A model generated the notes under the pieces. The model was given only the letters and a program-made list of their open reading frames with translations, was not told the DNA's origin and did no database searches. A DNA stretch of 64,000 nucleotides from Isoetes taiwanensis. Taxonomy: Eukaryota; Streptophyta; Lycopodiopsida; Isoetales; Isoetaceae. Within the stretch, counting starts at the first letter, position 1. Each line of letters opens with the position of its first letter. A program made the position numbers and the translations under genes. The stretch spans positions 242,853 through 306,852 of the forward strand of contig JAJEKV010000339.1 in assembly GCA_021234155.1 (NCBI GenBank), given 5' to 3'. Of the stretch, positions 40,510 through 51,989 are shown in pieces.

Positions 40510-41089
40510 CAATGTTGTTAAAAAACCCGTTTTTTATTTTTAAAGTACTTTTATAAAAATCCTCACGTTTTTTAAAGGATTTTTATGATTTGGTATGGCC
40601 AAAAATAAAAAATAAAAAAATTGCACGTTCTTTGCACTGCTTTATTGGACATATTTGCTACTGTTAAAATGCACATTTTTGCTACAAGTAATAAGACATA
40701 GCATGCCAACAAGGAAATCAGAAGCTTATGTTGCTATTAGAACCTGTTAAGTTCAAGTACAAAGATATCATAGCTGTTTTGCCATGCAACTCTTAAGAAA
40801 GTTCAGAAAAACATTATTATAGAGGTTAAGAAGTATAAGAATTTTATATACAAGGATAAATAAGTTCAAGAATATCATATATTTGGATAAAAAAAAAATC
40901 ACAGTCTAAGGTCTAAGGATTTTTAAGGATTTTTAAAGATTTTTAAGGATTTTAAGGATTTTAAAGATTTTTAACGTATTTTATATGAAATACGTTTTTA
41001 AAGATTTTTTTCAAAAATTTTAAAAATCTTCAAAAAATCTTAAAAAACGTTTTTTAAACGTACGGATTTTGACGTACTTAACAACATTG
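40510..41089. mobile_element. hAT-type MITE, 580 bp, with 8-bp TSD
   Basis: It begins CAATGTTGTTAA and ends TTAACAACATTG. It is flanked by the perfect 8-bp duplication TGTTTATC (40502-40509 and 41090-41097). The right part (about 40905-41050) is an array of 10-11-bp units of the form AAGGATTTTTA, some inverted near the end, next to a small palindrome, ACGTATTTTATATGAAATACGT. There is no coding sequence. An 8-bp TSD and short TIRs fit the hAT superfamily. Confidence 0.85.
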
Positions 41090-41730
41090 TGTTTATCATA
41101 TTTGTTTATTAACAAGCTTATTACTGCTAAGGTTCTTTCCCTTGAAAACTCCTCGTGGCGGGCTTTTTTTAGTCCGGATAGTAATTGGCTGGTTGTTCTT
41201 TGTTTATTTAATGTTTTGGATCCCATGGACCATCTAATCTTTGTGGATGATAAAATATGATTCAACTGAATTCAATCCAATTCATTAATGGGCGATGTGT
41301 CATGATGCTAATGGTGGTGTTGTTGTCATGAATATGTAGCATATAAGTTGGGGGTTAAAAGGGAATTTGATTTGCACGTATAAATGACCATATCCAAAAT
41401 CATAGACCATACCATTAAAGCCATTGAGTTGGTTGCTATGAGAAAGAAAAAAAAAACATATAAAGAGAAAGATCATGTTAGCTTGTTGGTTTCTCGGTAT
41501 TTCAAATTCAAAAATCATACGCATATTTGTATTTCTTATTTCAAGTTCATAGGTGGCGGCCCAGATCAAAAATGACTATAGTCAAAACGAAATGCAGACA
41601 CCCATGCTCTAACCAGGTAGTCCAACGCACACTTTGTTTAGAATATATGCAATATATTGGGTTCCTATTCTAGTTAGGTTGATTGTAGGTTCACCGGATG
41701 GTTGTTGCCTAATGTTGTAGCTCAGTAGCT
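41090..41730. other. Unassigned AT-rich sequence
   Basis: Only short frames without motifs are seen. It separates the MITE from the LINE fragment. Confidence 0.45.
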
Positions 41731-42206
41731 TCATGGTTGTACTTGTTGGGTCTGAACTTGGGTTAGCAATGTTTTGATATCACTAGCGTTAAATGAGATA
41801 TATATTGAAAATGTTACAAGCATATATGTGACACATTGTACGTTGTAGGTTAAGAATCCTATTTCTTGGAGGAGACTTATGTATGGAACCATGTACTTGA
41901 CTCCAAGAGCAAGAATTAGCAAGGCTTTTTGAACCTGTTTCAAATCTTCCCAAGTGGCAAGGGATATCACTAACCCCCATACTTCCACTTCATATAAAAA
42001 AGTGATCCACCAAAACCCCTGAACAAGGGTGCATGATGGGGATCTTGTCAAAATCTTGGCGACTCATATCTCCTCTGCTCATGATGTCAACTGCTTTGTT
42101 CAAGGATTCTGACGAGCAGTTTTGTCCATAAAAGACTGATCATAATTGTATAATTAAAAGGATAATTTTGGTCCCCTACTTTATATATTGGAACTACTCT
42201 ATTGAT
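41731..42206 (-). pseudogene. LINE fragment, downstream half, cut by the 9.9-kb element
   Basis: Read on minus from 42206, the frame gives INRVVPIYKVGD and YTIMI, matching the LINE at 1081-2912 just after its WTTG block (RVVLIYKAGN). After an internal deletion of the palm region it continues with FDKIPIMHPCSGVLVDH and then VISLATWEDLKQVQKALL. The last string matches VVSLGIWNDLKQVQIAFL of the first LINE. The missing upstream half is at 52109-52456 on the same strand. Confidence 0.8.
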
Positions 42207-42330
42207 GGGTAAAAAGCCTTATTTGTGGTGTTCCAATTAATACATCCCCCCTGTCCCCCAAAATGTGGCATTGCATCCACCACTTTTGTGGTATGAAAGT
42301 ATAATTATGGCACCGCTCAGCTCTTAGGTA
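42204..42330 (+). repeat. Left terminal inverted repeat of the 9.9-kb element and its TSD
   Basis: GAT at 42204-42206 is one copy of the target duplication. The element starts GGGTAAAAAGCC, followed by TGTGGTGT (42220-42227) and, about 45 bp further in, CAAAATGTGGCA and CCACCACTTTTGTGGTA. The last word is itself a small hairpin. All four blocks recur in the same order, reverse-complemented, at 51990-52105. Confidence 0.75.
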
Positions 42331-42721
42331 TTTAAGAATAGAGTCCCAATTTGTGGGGAAATTCTAATTTCAAAACTAAAATTCAAATTCAAATTCCTAT
42401 TCTTTGGCCCCTTCACGTTTTCTTTGCACAAGCGCCCACGTTCTTTGGCCCTCCTGCACGCAAGCTCCAATCCATTGTGGATATGGATGTCAATGAGGTA
42501 ATCTGTGTACACAAACCAGGCATTTGAGACGGGGAGAAAAGCGAAGAAGAACCAAGGAACAAGAAATGTTGAAGAAAAGACGCCAGAGGAAAAGAAAAAA
42601 AGAAGAAAAAATTGGAGCTTGCGGAATTGGCGGAAGGATCAGGTTCATCAAGAAGTGCAAGCGATGAACGCCCGTATTGTCCTTAGTTTGCTAACGTCTT
42701 TCCATAAGCGAGACCAAAAGA

Positions 42722-45700
42722 ATGGAGGATAGCACGAAGAAAGAAATTTTACTTGATTTTTTGAGGGATAAAACATTGGAAAAGTTCATAGGTGAAGAAT
42801 TAAAAGATTTGGAAGCCAAGAGCATCGTTATAAGGAGCCTCACGGGACTCCATCTTGGTATCAAACTCTCTACCAGCAATGGCGCCCATGACCAAGAATA
42901 GCTGCCTTGCAATGTCGTACCAGACCATGCGGATGCGAAACAAGTGACAAAATCAGCCAGCGAGATCTTGGAAAGGTATTAGGTGTTCACCCAAGAAACC
43001 TGCAAAAGGCAAAAGAAAAAAAGAGGGAAGAGATCGATTACAATGGTGGGAAATGGGTTTTCTTACAAAGAGGGCTAAAAGATTCGATGCAATTTCAGAT
43101 GAACATATAGAAAAAGATTCAAAAATTTTGGATTGAGAACACAGTGTCTCCTAACACAAAAGGATGTTAGAACTAGAAGATTGGAGAGAAATGTAAGAGA
43201 AGAACATCTTGCCCACTATCCGGAGGAATCACGAGGTTAGTTTATTTACATTAATCATGTTTTTTTCTTAGTTATGGTGCTTAGTATGGTGGTGCATGTG
43301 GTGGTTATTGGTGTAATTGTATCACGGCATGTGAATTGTGTGTAGTTGACTCTAGTCTAGAAATGCAATATTTAATGTTTGGAATATTATTAGAACATGG
43401 CCAATTGAGTACTCCTTTCTTTGGGTGTGTATGCAGTCTAAAAATATTTGAGCTATAACTAAGCGATCTGAGATACAAATTTTTTGTTGAATAAAGACAA
43501 TCGATTCAAGCATGACTCTGTTGGAAAGTATGATATATTAAAAAAAGGATCTTACAAAATTTGGCTTTACAAAATTTGGCTTTCCATTGAAAGCTCGGTG
43601 CGAGGGAACTAAATTTACATGCATGATTTCTAAGCAGGAAATGGGTATGGTAGCTCGAACCGGTGCATCCAAAATTATTGTTTTACGCACTAAAGCATCT
43701 AAAGCTTTTGCAGTCATCCCAATTTAACAGGATGAGGTTTGCCGATTGCTTCCTCGCATCCCCCGGGTGGTAAGTACGCAATACCGGTAAAATCCGTTGT
43801 TCGCAGTCGAGGCCCGGACAAGTGATGAGAGAACAAATATACCGGTGCCCTTGCAAAGACATGTAACTATAAGCTCATGAACTCTTGTCTAAGAGCTCTC
43901 TTCACATCAATCGACTCCAAGCATAGCCATTGAAGGCCCGGCATCCACCCTTTTATTGTATGCCTTTAGGTTGGATTCGAAATCAAACAAAGAAGGTGGA
44001 TTTAGGCATATCCACCTTGAGATTTATCCGAGCCTTGTTTAACATGTGCCGAATGCCCTCCTCGGTCACCCTACAATAGTCGTAGTGATCTCGAACATGG
44101 ATCCTACCATGTTGCGGAATGAACTTCTTCGATTTGGCACGTAATTGGGAATGAAAGCGCCAAAAATCGGGACGTAGGAACAGGATTTAGGACCCGTGAT
44201 CCTTTTCTAATGATTAGAAGAGGAATGTAATTATTATCGTGGTGTGCAATTTCAAGAAGTGTTTATGAGAGTAGGCTAGGCAGATTTTTTATGTCAGACG
44301 AAATAGGATAAAAGTGATGTGATGTGATGTGTGGTGTCGTGATGGTGTGGTGTGGTGTGGTGTGGTGTGGTGTGGTGTGGTGTGGTGTGGGTTGCGTTAT
44401 GTCCATGGTGTCATGTGGGTGTGTGCATGTTAATGTATGATCTGGAGAATCTCCCCCCTCACCCCACCACACCCCATCTATCCCACCACCATAGACTACC
44501 ACCACATCTTTGCGACCACCACATTACCACCACATGCACACACATCCCACCACATCCCACGCCACACCCCTCCACCACCACCACCACAATCCACAACACC
44601 ACACCACCACCACCACACCCCCCCACCACACTCCACCACCACCACACTCCACCACACACCACCACGACCACCACACCCCACCACCACACTCCACCACACC
44701 ACATCATAGCACCACACACCACTACACACACCACCACCACCCCACCCCCACCACCCCCCACCACCACACACACACCACTCCACTACACCTCCACCACCCA
44801 CCCCCACCACCACACCCCACCACCACCACACACCCTCCACCACCCCCCCACCACCACAATCCACCCCCCACCACCCCCACCACCACCCACCACCACCACC
44901 TCCACCTCCACTCCACACTCCACCATTTGGTGTATGGTGTGTGGTGAATAGTATGGTGTGTGGTGGGGTGTGGTGTGGTGTGTGGTAATGTACACAGCAC
45001 TAAGGTGCTCGTTCTGGTGAATATGATGAGTGTGGGGCATGGTATGGTGCATGGTTTGGTGTGGTATACACATCCTAACAGTTTAGTGTTCATTTCATGC
45101 AGATGCTATTGTTCAAGATGTTTACGGACCAACATCCGTAAATTAAGATTCGATCTTCGAGCTTTTGAGAAGCTAAAACCCCGGTTTGTTGTGAAATTGA
45201 AGGACTTCAATAGTTCTTTGTTGCATTCAAGCGTGAGGATGCAAATGCTAGTGGATGGACTCAATGGGATGAGAACCAAACATTCAAGAATTGCACTTGC
45301 ACTGCGATGTTTGTAGATCACATGAACTTGGTCAATGCGGGGCACACCAGCATAAAATTGCAAGTCTGAGGAAGCTTGTGGAGATCTATATTGTGTCCAA
45401 AGAGTGAGTTAGATGAGTTTCACAAGAAGGCGTGCATCCTTGGAAATTGTGAGCCGTGTGGAATCAAGAAGTTTCAGACTGTCCCATGGAAGGAAGTGGC
45501 GGTAGGAAAGTGAAATGGGAGTACATTGACTATGAAAAAGACAACGCCTCGAAGTTACGGTAGGAGATCGACTCATCAAGACAATGAGCGTAACCCAAGG
45601 AGCTTACGGATAAACCGAAAGAGCGTCTAAAAATCTTTCCACCGCATAATTTCAAAAGGTACCAATGGCAAGGTAAAAGCAGTTTAAGGAGCTTCGGAGA

Positions 45701-46978
45701 ATCTCCCGGCCAGATGCATGTCTCGGTAGTGGATTTTGCGAGAGAACTATACATTCAAGGAACAAGAGGAGGTGCGGTCGATATTTGGGTCAATAAACTG
45801 ATTACCATTTTGGTTCAAATAACATAATTGTATGACTTCGATTGGCGGATGAGATTATCAAGGAAACACATTACTATGTATCAGATGATAGGGAACACGA
45901 TACTTTGTTCGTGCAACACCTTCATGAAGCACCACAAATATCCGGAGCAGAAAGGAAGGGTTCCAAAGAGACATTATGTGTTTTGAGATGGTGCAAAGCA
46001 TCTCAATTCAAGGCTTCTAGACCATTTTACTTTGTGGCTAGGTACACAAACGACACTGATGTCTATATGATGTGGAATTTTTTTGGTTCTAACCACGGGA
46101 AAGGTGAACACGATGGCAAAGCTGGTGAGTTGAAGAGATGGTTAAGACAACCGCAATTAAAATACGTTGACATAAAATTGGGTAATGCTCATGAAGTGGT
46201 AGAAGTTGTCAAGAGATGTTTACTTGTGGAACATCCGAAAGTGGATGAACACATCTGAAACCCCGAAGAGGAAGAATATAAAAAGGTTCTTTTGGGAAGT
46301 CAAGGTGGAGGATATAGATAGAAAGAAAGCATGGGGTGCGAAAGGATTTTGGACACTAAGGCGGATCCATTGTGTACATGCATTCAATCCTGAATCTCCA
46401 TTGCGATTTGCACACGAGGGAACTTTCATGCTTCGCAGCTCTCACGCTTGGATGGCATGTGGGACATTGTGTGAACAAGCACTACGTTGATGATTGGAAA
46501 CTTCAAGTTATTGTACCATCCTCCAATGTGCATACCGACATTGAGGACCGTAAATCAGCGGTCCTTGTTCTCCTCCAATCCCACGATGTTAGCGGAGGCA
46601 CTTAGAGTTGGTGATAATTTTCTTTGTTGTTGCTCGAAGGGAATGATGAGGGGTTGAATTTTGGATTACGATGTGCACAAAACCAAAATGGATAGTGGAG
46701 AAAGACTTCCAACTCAATGGAACATGGTACCTCATGCGGTGATAGTGTCATAGAAGGTATGTATTACAAGAAGGGCGCAAGATCAACCGCCGCCTATGAT
46801 CTTTGCAAAGAAAGACTTTAGGTATAGTATTCACAACACAGATCTATCCGCGGCAATCAGACTTCACATGCCACCAACTAAACGTCAAAACAGGACTGTA
46901 TATAGGCTGGATCCTTTAGATGAGGAGAAAATTTTACAGAATTTACCCGAAGTTCTTTCTGATGATGATGAAATGTAA
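42722..46978 (+). CDS. Transposase candidate, Cys-rich with RNase H-like motifs (disrupted in this copy)
   Basis: Coding pieces recur in order in both copies of the element and resemble a family of long uncharacterised proteins I associate with ferns and lycophytes. Exon-like part 1 (about 42722-43241) encodes MEDSTKKEILLDFL and a helix-turn-helix-like QRDLGKVLGVHPRNL, ending at a possible donor. After an inferred intron holding the CCACCA array, part 2 starts near 45102 (acceptor TTTCATGCAG) with LRAFEKLKPRF. It continues with Cys clusters (45210-45330 and near 45420-45480), SVVDFA near 45724, HYYVSDDREHDTLFVQH at 45868-45918, the DGA-SQFK block near 45990-46015, FGSNHGKGEHDGK near 46083-46120, and a late CFC--CLD motif near 46430-46455. 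It ends in LPEVLSDDDEM and a stop at 46976-46978. The acidic blocks are plausible RNase H-fold metal sites. Many small indels break the frame. The exact exon map is inference. Confidence 0.6.
44330..44995. repeat. GTGGT / CCACCA satellite array, left
   Basis: A GTGGT run (44340-44395), then 44450-44930 of CCACCACA-type units on plus, then GTGGTGTGG again (44936-44990), so the array is internally inverted. The long His/Pro/Thr and Val/Trp/Gly frames here are translations of the repeat. It lies in the inferred intron of the transposase candidate and is conserved at 58100-58765 in the second copy. Confidence 0.9.
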
Positions 46979-46999
46979 AACCATTCTCAGTTTTTTTGA

Positions 47000-48242
47000 A
47001 CTCATGTGAAGTTTTGTGCTTCATTTGTGAAAATGAGTTTGTCTTGATTTCTTTTGAAGATTTGAATTCTTCTGAAACACTTGATTCCTTTGTTTGTGAG
47101 ATGAATTGAATATGAATTTTCATTGAAATGAATCGAGGTTACAATAACAATTATGTACATAAGAAAGATATACAGTGATTTAAGTACGAGGTGACTCATG
47201 CACCTACATACTTCCCAATACATATGTTCCTCTCAGTTCCACTTTTTGTTGCTTCTAATCTTAAAACTTCAAGCATGAACACTCTAACATCAACTAGATC
47301 CCGGTCTCGAAATGTCCACAACTGCAGTTAACCACACTTTGTCAATAACGAGTTTGGTTTGTTCACGCCTTTAAGTTGACTTACTAGATCGTGCAACAAT
47401 ATATTCACTCCTTTTAAGTACCCCCTCACAAATTTGTGCATAAACGAACATACGGGCAGGAATACATGAATGACCATCGGTTTGAAGAGGCGTTTTCGAA
47501 ATTTTCACAACATCCGAGGTTGTAAAGCTGAAATTATTGTGTCCAAGCAATTCCGTGAACCCGCAGACTCAAAGTTTGTTGTCATTGTGCCACAACAGCA
47601 AAATGCAATGAGCAAGCACTAACCTCTCAATATATGCCGCCATGCAAGCCCGAAGCTATCAAAGTGATATATCCCCGGTTTATATCTCTCATGCGAGACA
47701 CGCGTGGCTTACAATCGAAAAACAGTCGATGATGTCCATCACAAGCAGGCAAAAACACATACCGCACTTATCAGCATTCACATGTTTCCTTATTGTTTTG
47801 TAACTATTTGTGTCCTTGGACAATGTCGAGTGAAAAAGAGGGTCAAAGAAATGAAAGGGATGGCTCATTCCTTGGAGAATCAAGTAGTATTCCATGTATC
47901 TGCAAACATATGCATATCATCTGGCACAATCCTGATGATCACAAATCAGATGAAAGTATCACCTTGAGAAGAGGAGGATCAATTGATCATTGAACCACTG
48001 CGTATCAGCTTCCAAAATTTTGATGTCGGTGGAGCTAATCACGACAGTTTCGTTCCCACTCAAAGACCACTTCCGTGATGTGTATTTGGCTTTAGATAGG
48101 CAGGGACTGCCAAAGCTCTATCATCTCTAGTTCTAAACACACACGAGAACATTTGCTCACAATCCATTCAAATATTTTAAATTGAAAAAGTACAACACAT
48201 ATCATAGAAATTCTTTTACTTATATTGAGAGTTTTACAAGAT
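47000..48242 (-). other. Degraded minus-strand coding region between transposase and phosphatase
   Basis: The stretch is conserved in the second copy (about 60740-62020). Minus-strand fragments include FDPLFHSTLSKDTNS near 47820-47865 and, in the other copy, RYKRGYITLIARACMAKRRHN. Neither copy keeps an open frame and no family is recognised. It may be a further element gene or the UTRs of the two converging genes. Confidence 0.35.
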
Positions 48243-48968
48243 TCATTTATGAAAATACTTGTCGAGCATTTTCATGCAGTTGCGCGACTCTTCAGAATCC
48301 CACATGTTCCACATTTGATGTTCCTTCACATAAGCTGGCACACTTTCTGCAGCCAAAGGTCCCTCCAGCCATGGTTTGAGTTGCTCCAAAAGGAAATTGG
48401 AATCCAACCTGTCGGGAGCAAAACTATTTGGACATATCATTGTGTTCGGCTGGTTGGCAGAACCCTTATATCTGCTGTCATCTATCAACAATGTGTTTGT
48501 CACCTGATATCTCCAAAATTTCTGGTACACTTTGGACAGATCCTTAAGGAAAATTGGCTTATTAACCACTTTTAATTTTGTGTTGGTGCAGTCATCCTGA
48601 TTCCAAATAAAAAGAAATCTGCCCTTATATTCCTGCAACAACTTTCTCGTCAACAAGTCAACATTACTCTTAGCCATGCTGGACCACAATGCAATCTCAA
48701 ATTTTGAAAAACACCATTCTAAGAACTTCTGAAATCCAGGCCTGGAAACTGCGAACTTTTGATGGTTCAATTTCTGGATGGTCACTTCTGGCTCGGCCGA
48801 TGCAGGGATCCTCTCTTTCAAGTCATAAAACTTGCCTAAAACCCCATTAAAATCCAGAACAAGGAGAATTTCAGTTAACCTCTTGGTTTTTGTTGGTTGA
48901 GGTTGTATTGGACTCGTTGAGGCCCGCGATCTTGTCCCAGATCCGGGTTTCTTTGTCAACTTCATCAC
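48243..48968 (-). CDS. FCP1/SCP-like HAD phosphatase domain protein carried by the transposon
   Basis: An uninterrupted frame of 241 residues. The HAD motif I region reads VLDFNGVL, the DxDx site of FCP1-type phosphatases with Asn in place of the second Asp, a variant known from plant FCP1-like proteins. It is followed by SRPGFQKFLEWCFSKFEIAL and WSSM (motif II region), then FIWNQDDCT, KPIFLKDLSKVY, and LLIDDSRYKGSANQPNTMIC (motif III/IV region with the acidic pair). Family members dephosphorylate proteins such as the RNA polymerase II CTD. Loss of the second Asp (general acid/base) makes normal activity doubtful. The N terminus (about 40 residues) is Lys/Ser/Thr/Pro-rich and disordered. It runs convergent to the transposase candidate. 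The copy at 62030-62739 is broken by indels. Confidence 0.85.
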   Translation of the reverse strand: MMKLTKKPGSGTRSRASTSPIQPQPTKTKRLTEILLVLDFNGVLGKFYDLKERIPASAEPEVTIQKLNHQKFAVSRPGFQKFLEWCFSKFEIALWSSMAKSNVDLLTRKLLQEYKGRFLFIWNQDDCTNTKLKVVNKPIFLKDLSKVYQKFWRYQVTNTLLIDDSRYKGSANQPNTMICPNSFAPDRLDSNFLLEQLKPWLEGPLAAESVPAYVKEHQMWNMWDSEESRNCMKMLDKYFHK

Positions 48969-50090
48969 TGTGCATCCGCATTTGGCTCATATTCAAGACC
49001 AAAACTTTTTCTCGGTGAAGGACCCCGCATTTAATGAATCTCAAGGGAATTAATTTTCCCCCAAATCGGATGCACTAGGAATCTCTTCGTCATGGCTTCC
49101 GGGTTTGCGAGTAGCATTTATCCTCGCAACATAATTGAAATGAGGAAGACCACGGAAAAATACAAAAAAATAAATCATGTATGTGGCATCGGTATATTTA
49201 CTTGATAACGATCGCGATTCGGTTGACTATCCAAATTTCGTTTTGGAGTCTCCATGCCGCCGCACTGGATTGACTTAGGGATTGACTTCTAGGTACAACC
49301 GGGAGGTATCTTGCAAGTCTCATAACCGATCGAGGTATGGATAATTGTTGGATATCCTTGGTCTCAAATTTCTCGCAATTCTGCAAACACTAAGTCAAGA
49401 GACCCGCGGACAACATCAAGAAACATTAGTTACGCACTTGTTTGCAAAGCGAATCTATATTGTTTGTGAACAATATCAAGCCCGGTGAGTTGACAACCAT
49501 TCAAGAGGGTCACGCACTGGCTTTTTACTCTTTTTCGATGTTCCTCGTTTATATATATCTAAAGTGCCCCTAAAATGAGCGAGCGATCTCATCCTGTGGG
49601 GCACTTTAGATACAATAAACAGTGACAAGCAAAAGAGACTAAGCCAGCCTGTGATGGAAGAGACTAAGCCGGGATGAAAGAGACCCGAGTACAAGCATCG
49701 AGACTTCCCAAACCTTGCTTTCACCCCTCTTTGGACTTACTTGTGTCTATTGGTTCTTGTGGTACCACTCGAACACCAAAAGCCAAAAGCCATGTCTCAG
49801 TCATAATGTGGCCACAAACGGGCTGCAAAGCCAGGTTCTAGAGTGTCCGCGAAAACAAATTCAAAATCAATAGAGTCTTTAGACGAGGGTTAGAGATGAT
49901 AATATTTACCTCAAATGGTGTGATAGACATGGAATGTGATCGGCGGACCGTGCATTCGCTATCACAACCGGCAACATTTTACCCTCCCATTTGCATAACG
50001 CCCACAAAATGGACAACCTTCATCACCCTCTTCTTACGCCTCGGGAAGCATTGGAAGTGCAGGATCTAAAGGAGGTCATGACCACCACTA
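48969..50090 (-). other. Minus-strand region upstream of the phosphatase ORF
   Basis: Short minus-strand frames at 49198-49386 and 49476-49724 are partly conserved in the second copy (about 62760-63690) but break in both. Near 49980-50030, a zinc-finger-like CPFCG is readable in the second copy (63745-63770) and in shifted form here. These may be exons of a longer cargo gene that includes the coiled-coil ORF. Confidence 0.35.
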
Positions 50091-50447
50091 CTAGAAAAAA
50101 ATCTCAAATCTTTGCATTCGAGGTAGCAGCCAAAGAAAGAAGTCTTCACATGCCTTTAGCTCAATTTCAGTTTCTGTTAATTCCTTATTTAATTGTTTCA
50201 GCCCAGGCAACACTGTACCATTTAGCTCTTCATCCTTTAGTTCGCTTACAACCCGAACACCCTCTGCTGCTTTCGGATTTGCTGTCATGATTGATTGCCA
50301 ATTGTGCAAATCAGCTCTAATTTCTGATGCTTTATGCTCCATCAACTCAATCTTTCTTTTGATATCATTTTTCCTATCCTCGTTTGCTTGCAATCGTTGC
50401 TTGCATCTATCAAACCTAGCTGATGTTGCAGCCAACCATTCCTTCAC
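50091..50447 (-). CDS. Coiled-coil protein, 118 codons, element cargo or exon
   Basis: The frame is rich in Lys, Glu, Leu and Ala with heptad-like spacing (RFDRCKQRLQANEDRKND, then KRKIELMEHKASEIRADL, then LKQLNKELTETEIELKA). This predicts a long helix or coiled coil. The corresponding region of the second copy begins at the window edge (63840-64000) with similar text. A Cys-pair finger follows a little downstream on minus. Function is unknown; a dimerising subunit of the element machinery is a guess. Confidence 0.45.
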   Translation of the reverse strand: MKEWLAATSARFDRCKQRLQANEDRKNDIKRKIELMEHKASEIRADLHNWQSIMTANPKAAEGVRVVSELKDEELNGTVLPGLKQLNKELTETEIELKACEDFFLWLLPRMQRFEIFF

Positions 50448-50514
50448 AAGTCCGCCATAGTCTCAAAAACAAAACACTCACGTGATATGTCACCTCCTAA
50501 CATAGTAAGCCACG

Positions 50515-51075
50515 CATCGATGGAAAACCACAATCACACACCACACAACACAAGGTAGTCTCTACACACCACCACATACCACACACCACACAACGTGACG
50601 CCAAGCCAAGACACACCACACAACACGCTGTGGTGGTGGTGGTGGTGGTGGTGGTGTCTGGGGTGGTGGTGGTGGTGGTGTGTGTGGTGGTGGGGTTTGG
50701 TGGTGGTGGTGGTGGGGTGTGGTGGTAGTGGTGGGAGGTGGTGGTGGGTGGGTGTGGTGTGGGACATGGTGGGGGTGGTGGTGGGGGGGGTGGTGTGGTG
50801 GTGGTGGTGGTGGGGTGGGGGTGGTGGGGGTGTGGTGTGGTTGTGGTGGGAGGTGGTGGTGGTGGATTGTGGTGTGGGACATGGTGGAGTCCGGTGGTGT
50901 GGTGTGGTGGTGGTGGAGGTGGTGGTGGTGGTGGAGTGTGGTGGTGGTGGAGGAGTGTGGTGGTGGAGTGTGGTGGTGGTGTGTGGTGTGGGAGTGTGGC
51001 GGTGGGAGATGGTAGAGTGTAGTGGTGGGAGATCGTGGGGGTGGTGTGGGACATGGTGGATGCCAACAACTCACC
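50515..51075. repeat. GTGGTG satellite array, right, inverted relative to the left array
   Basis: On plus, 50515-50600 is CCACAC-type and 50630-51055 is GTGGTGGTG-type, broken by ACATGGTGG words. The main array runs opposite to the left one (44450-44930), so the two could pair as very long inverted repeats about 1.0 and 2.1 kb inside the element ends. Confidence 0.9.
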
Positions 51076-51425
51076 ACCACCACACATACCTCATCTATCA
51101 TTCTCGCATCCATTGCACGAAATGCCCCACAGATGGCATCATAGAGACACAACATGACAATACAATACCAACATGATGCAAAATGGTAGTAGACATACCC
51201 GATTCTTGAAGTGGATTTGATGTTACCTTTCTCGTGTTGATAGAAACAATCTAGATCAAGCTTGAGATTTTTTTTCTGTTGTAACACAACTAATAATTGA
51301 ACATACCTGCAATGGCATGTTTTGGTCTCGAACATTGCTCTTTGCTTTTTCTGTTTTGATTGTGAGTTCGGATTGAATGTGTGGTCTAGAGGAACCTCGA
51401 TTTGGTTATTTCCCTATCATCTTCA

Positions 51426-51785
51426 TCATTCCCTGTCACTTTTACTATTTTCCTCCTCGTCGGGGTTGGATTGGCCTATGCTTTCTCTTGGGTCTAGAAG
51501 AACTGCCTCGGCTTTTCTCATCAGTAGTTTTATAATAATCCAAGAAGCTCTTCCAATTAATGCCTCCCCTTTATATGCGTGATAATAAGCCACGCCTGTG
51601 TTCCAGAGCCATTCCACCCCATGTATGTGGCTTCCCCTGTAATTTTTTGTAAATTTGCATGAACTCTTTGTATTGTTCATTGCTCGATTCTTCAACCCGC
51701 ATAAGAAAACATATGCCTTAATTTTTCGGTTTGAACAAAACATTTGGGGAAAATAATTAGCCAGATTTATTTGGAACTCTGTCAC
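51426..51785 (-). other. Minus-strand coding remnant near the right end of the element
   Basis: The open frame here and the adjacent register both look partly coding. The alternative register gives EESSNEQYKEFMQIYKKL and HTWGGMALEHRR, which reads more like protein than the annotated frame. It may be an early exon of the cargo gene running to 48243. No family is recognised, and the second copy does not reach this point. Confidence 0.35.
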
Positions 51786-51989
51786 CCCAAAGCTTCTTTA
51801 GATCTTCGTGGAGCACAATCTCTTGTTTGAGGAGAGATTTCATCGCGGTAACCAAGCATGCTCAATTCACTCCATTAGGGTTCAATCGGGCAAGAAGCGG
51901 CAAAAAAGAGGAAGAGGTGATTCTTTTCTTAATTCAAAAAGGTGGACAATGACGTGGCATAAAATTCAAAATAACCGACGCCATTAATT

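Noticed and set aside
44352-44951. Long His/Pro/Thr-rich and Gly/Val/Trp-rich open frames on both strands
   Set aside because: They are translations of the CCACCA/GTGGTG array; all frames are open because the repeat lacks stop codons.
44330-44995. CRISPR-like array
   Set aside because: No spacers of constant length; it is a short-unit satellite in a eukaryotic context.
50562-51176. Similar low-complexity frames of about 195-255 codons
   Set aside because: Same cause: the right-hand GTGGTG array. Only the non-repeat part beyond 51090 could be coding.
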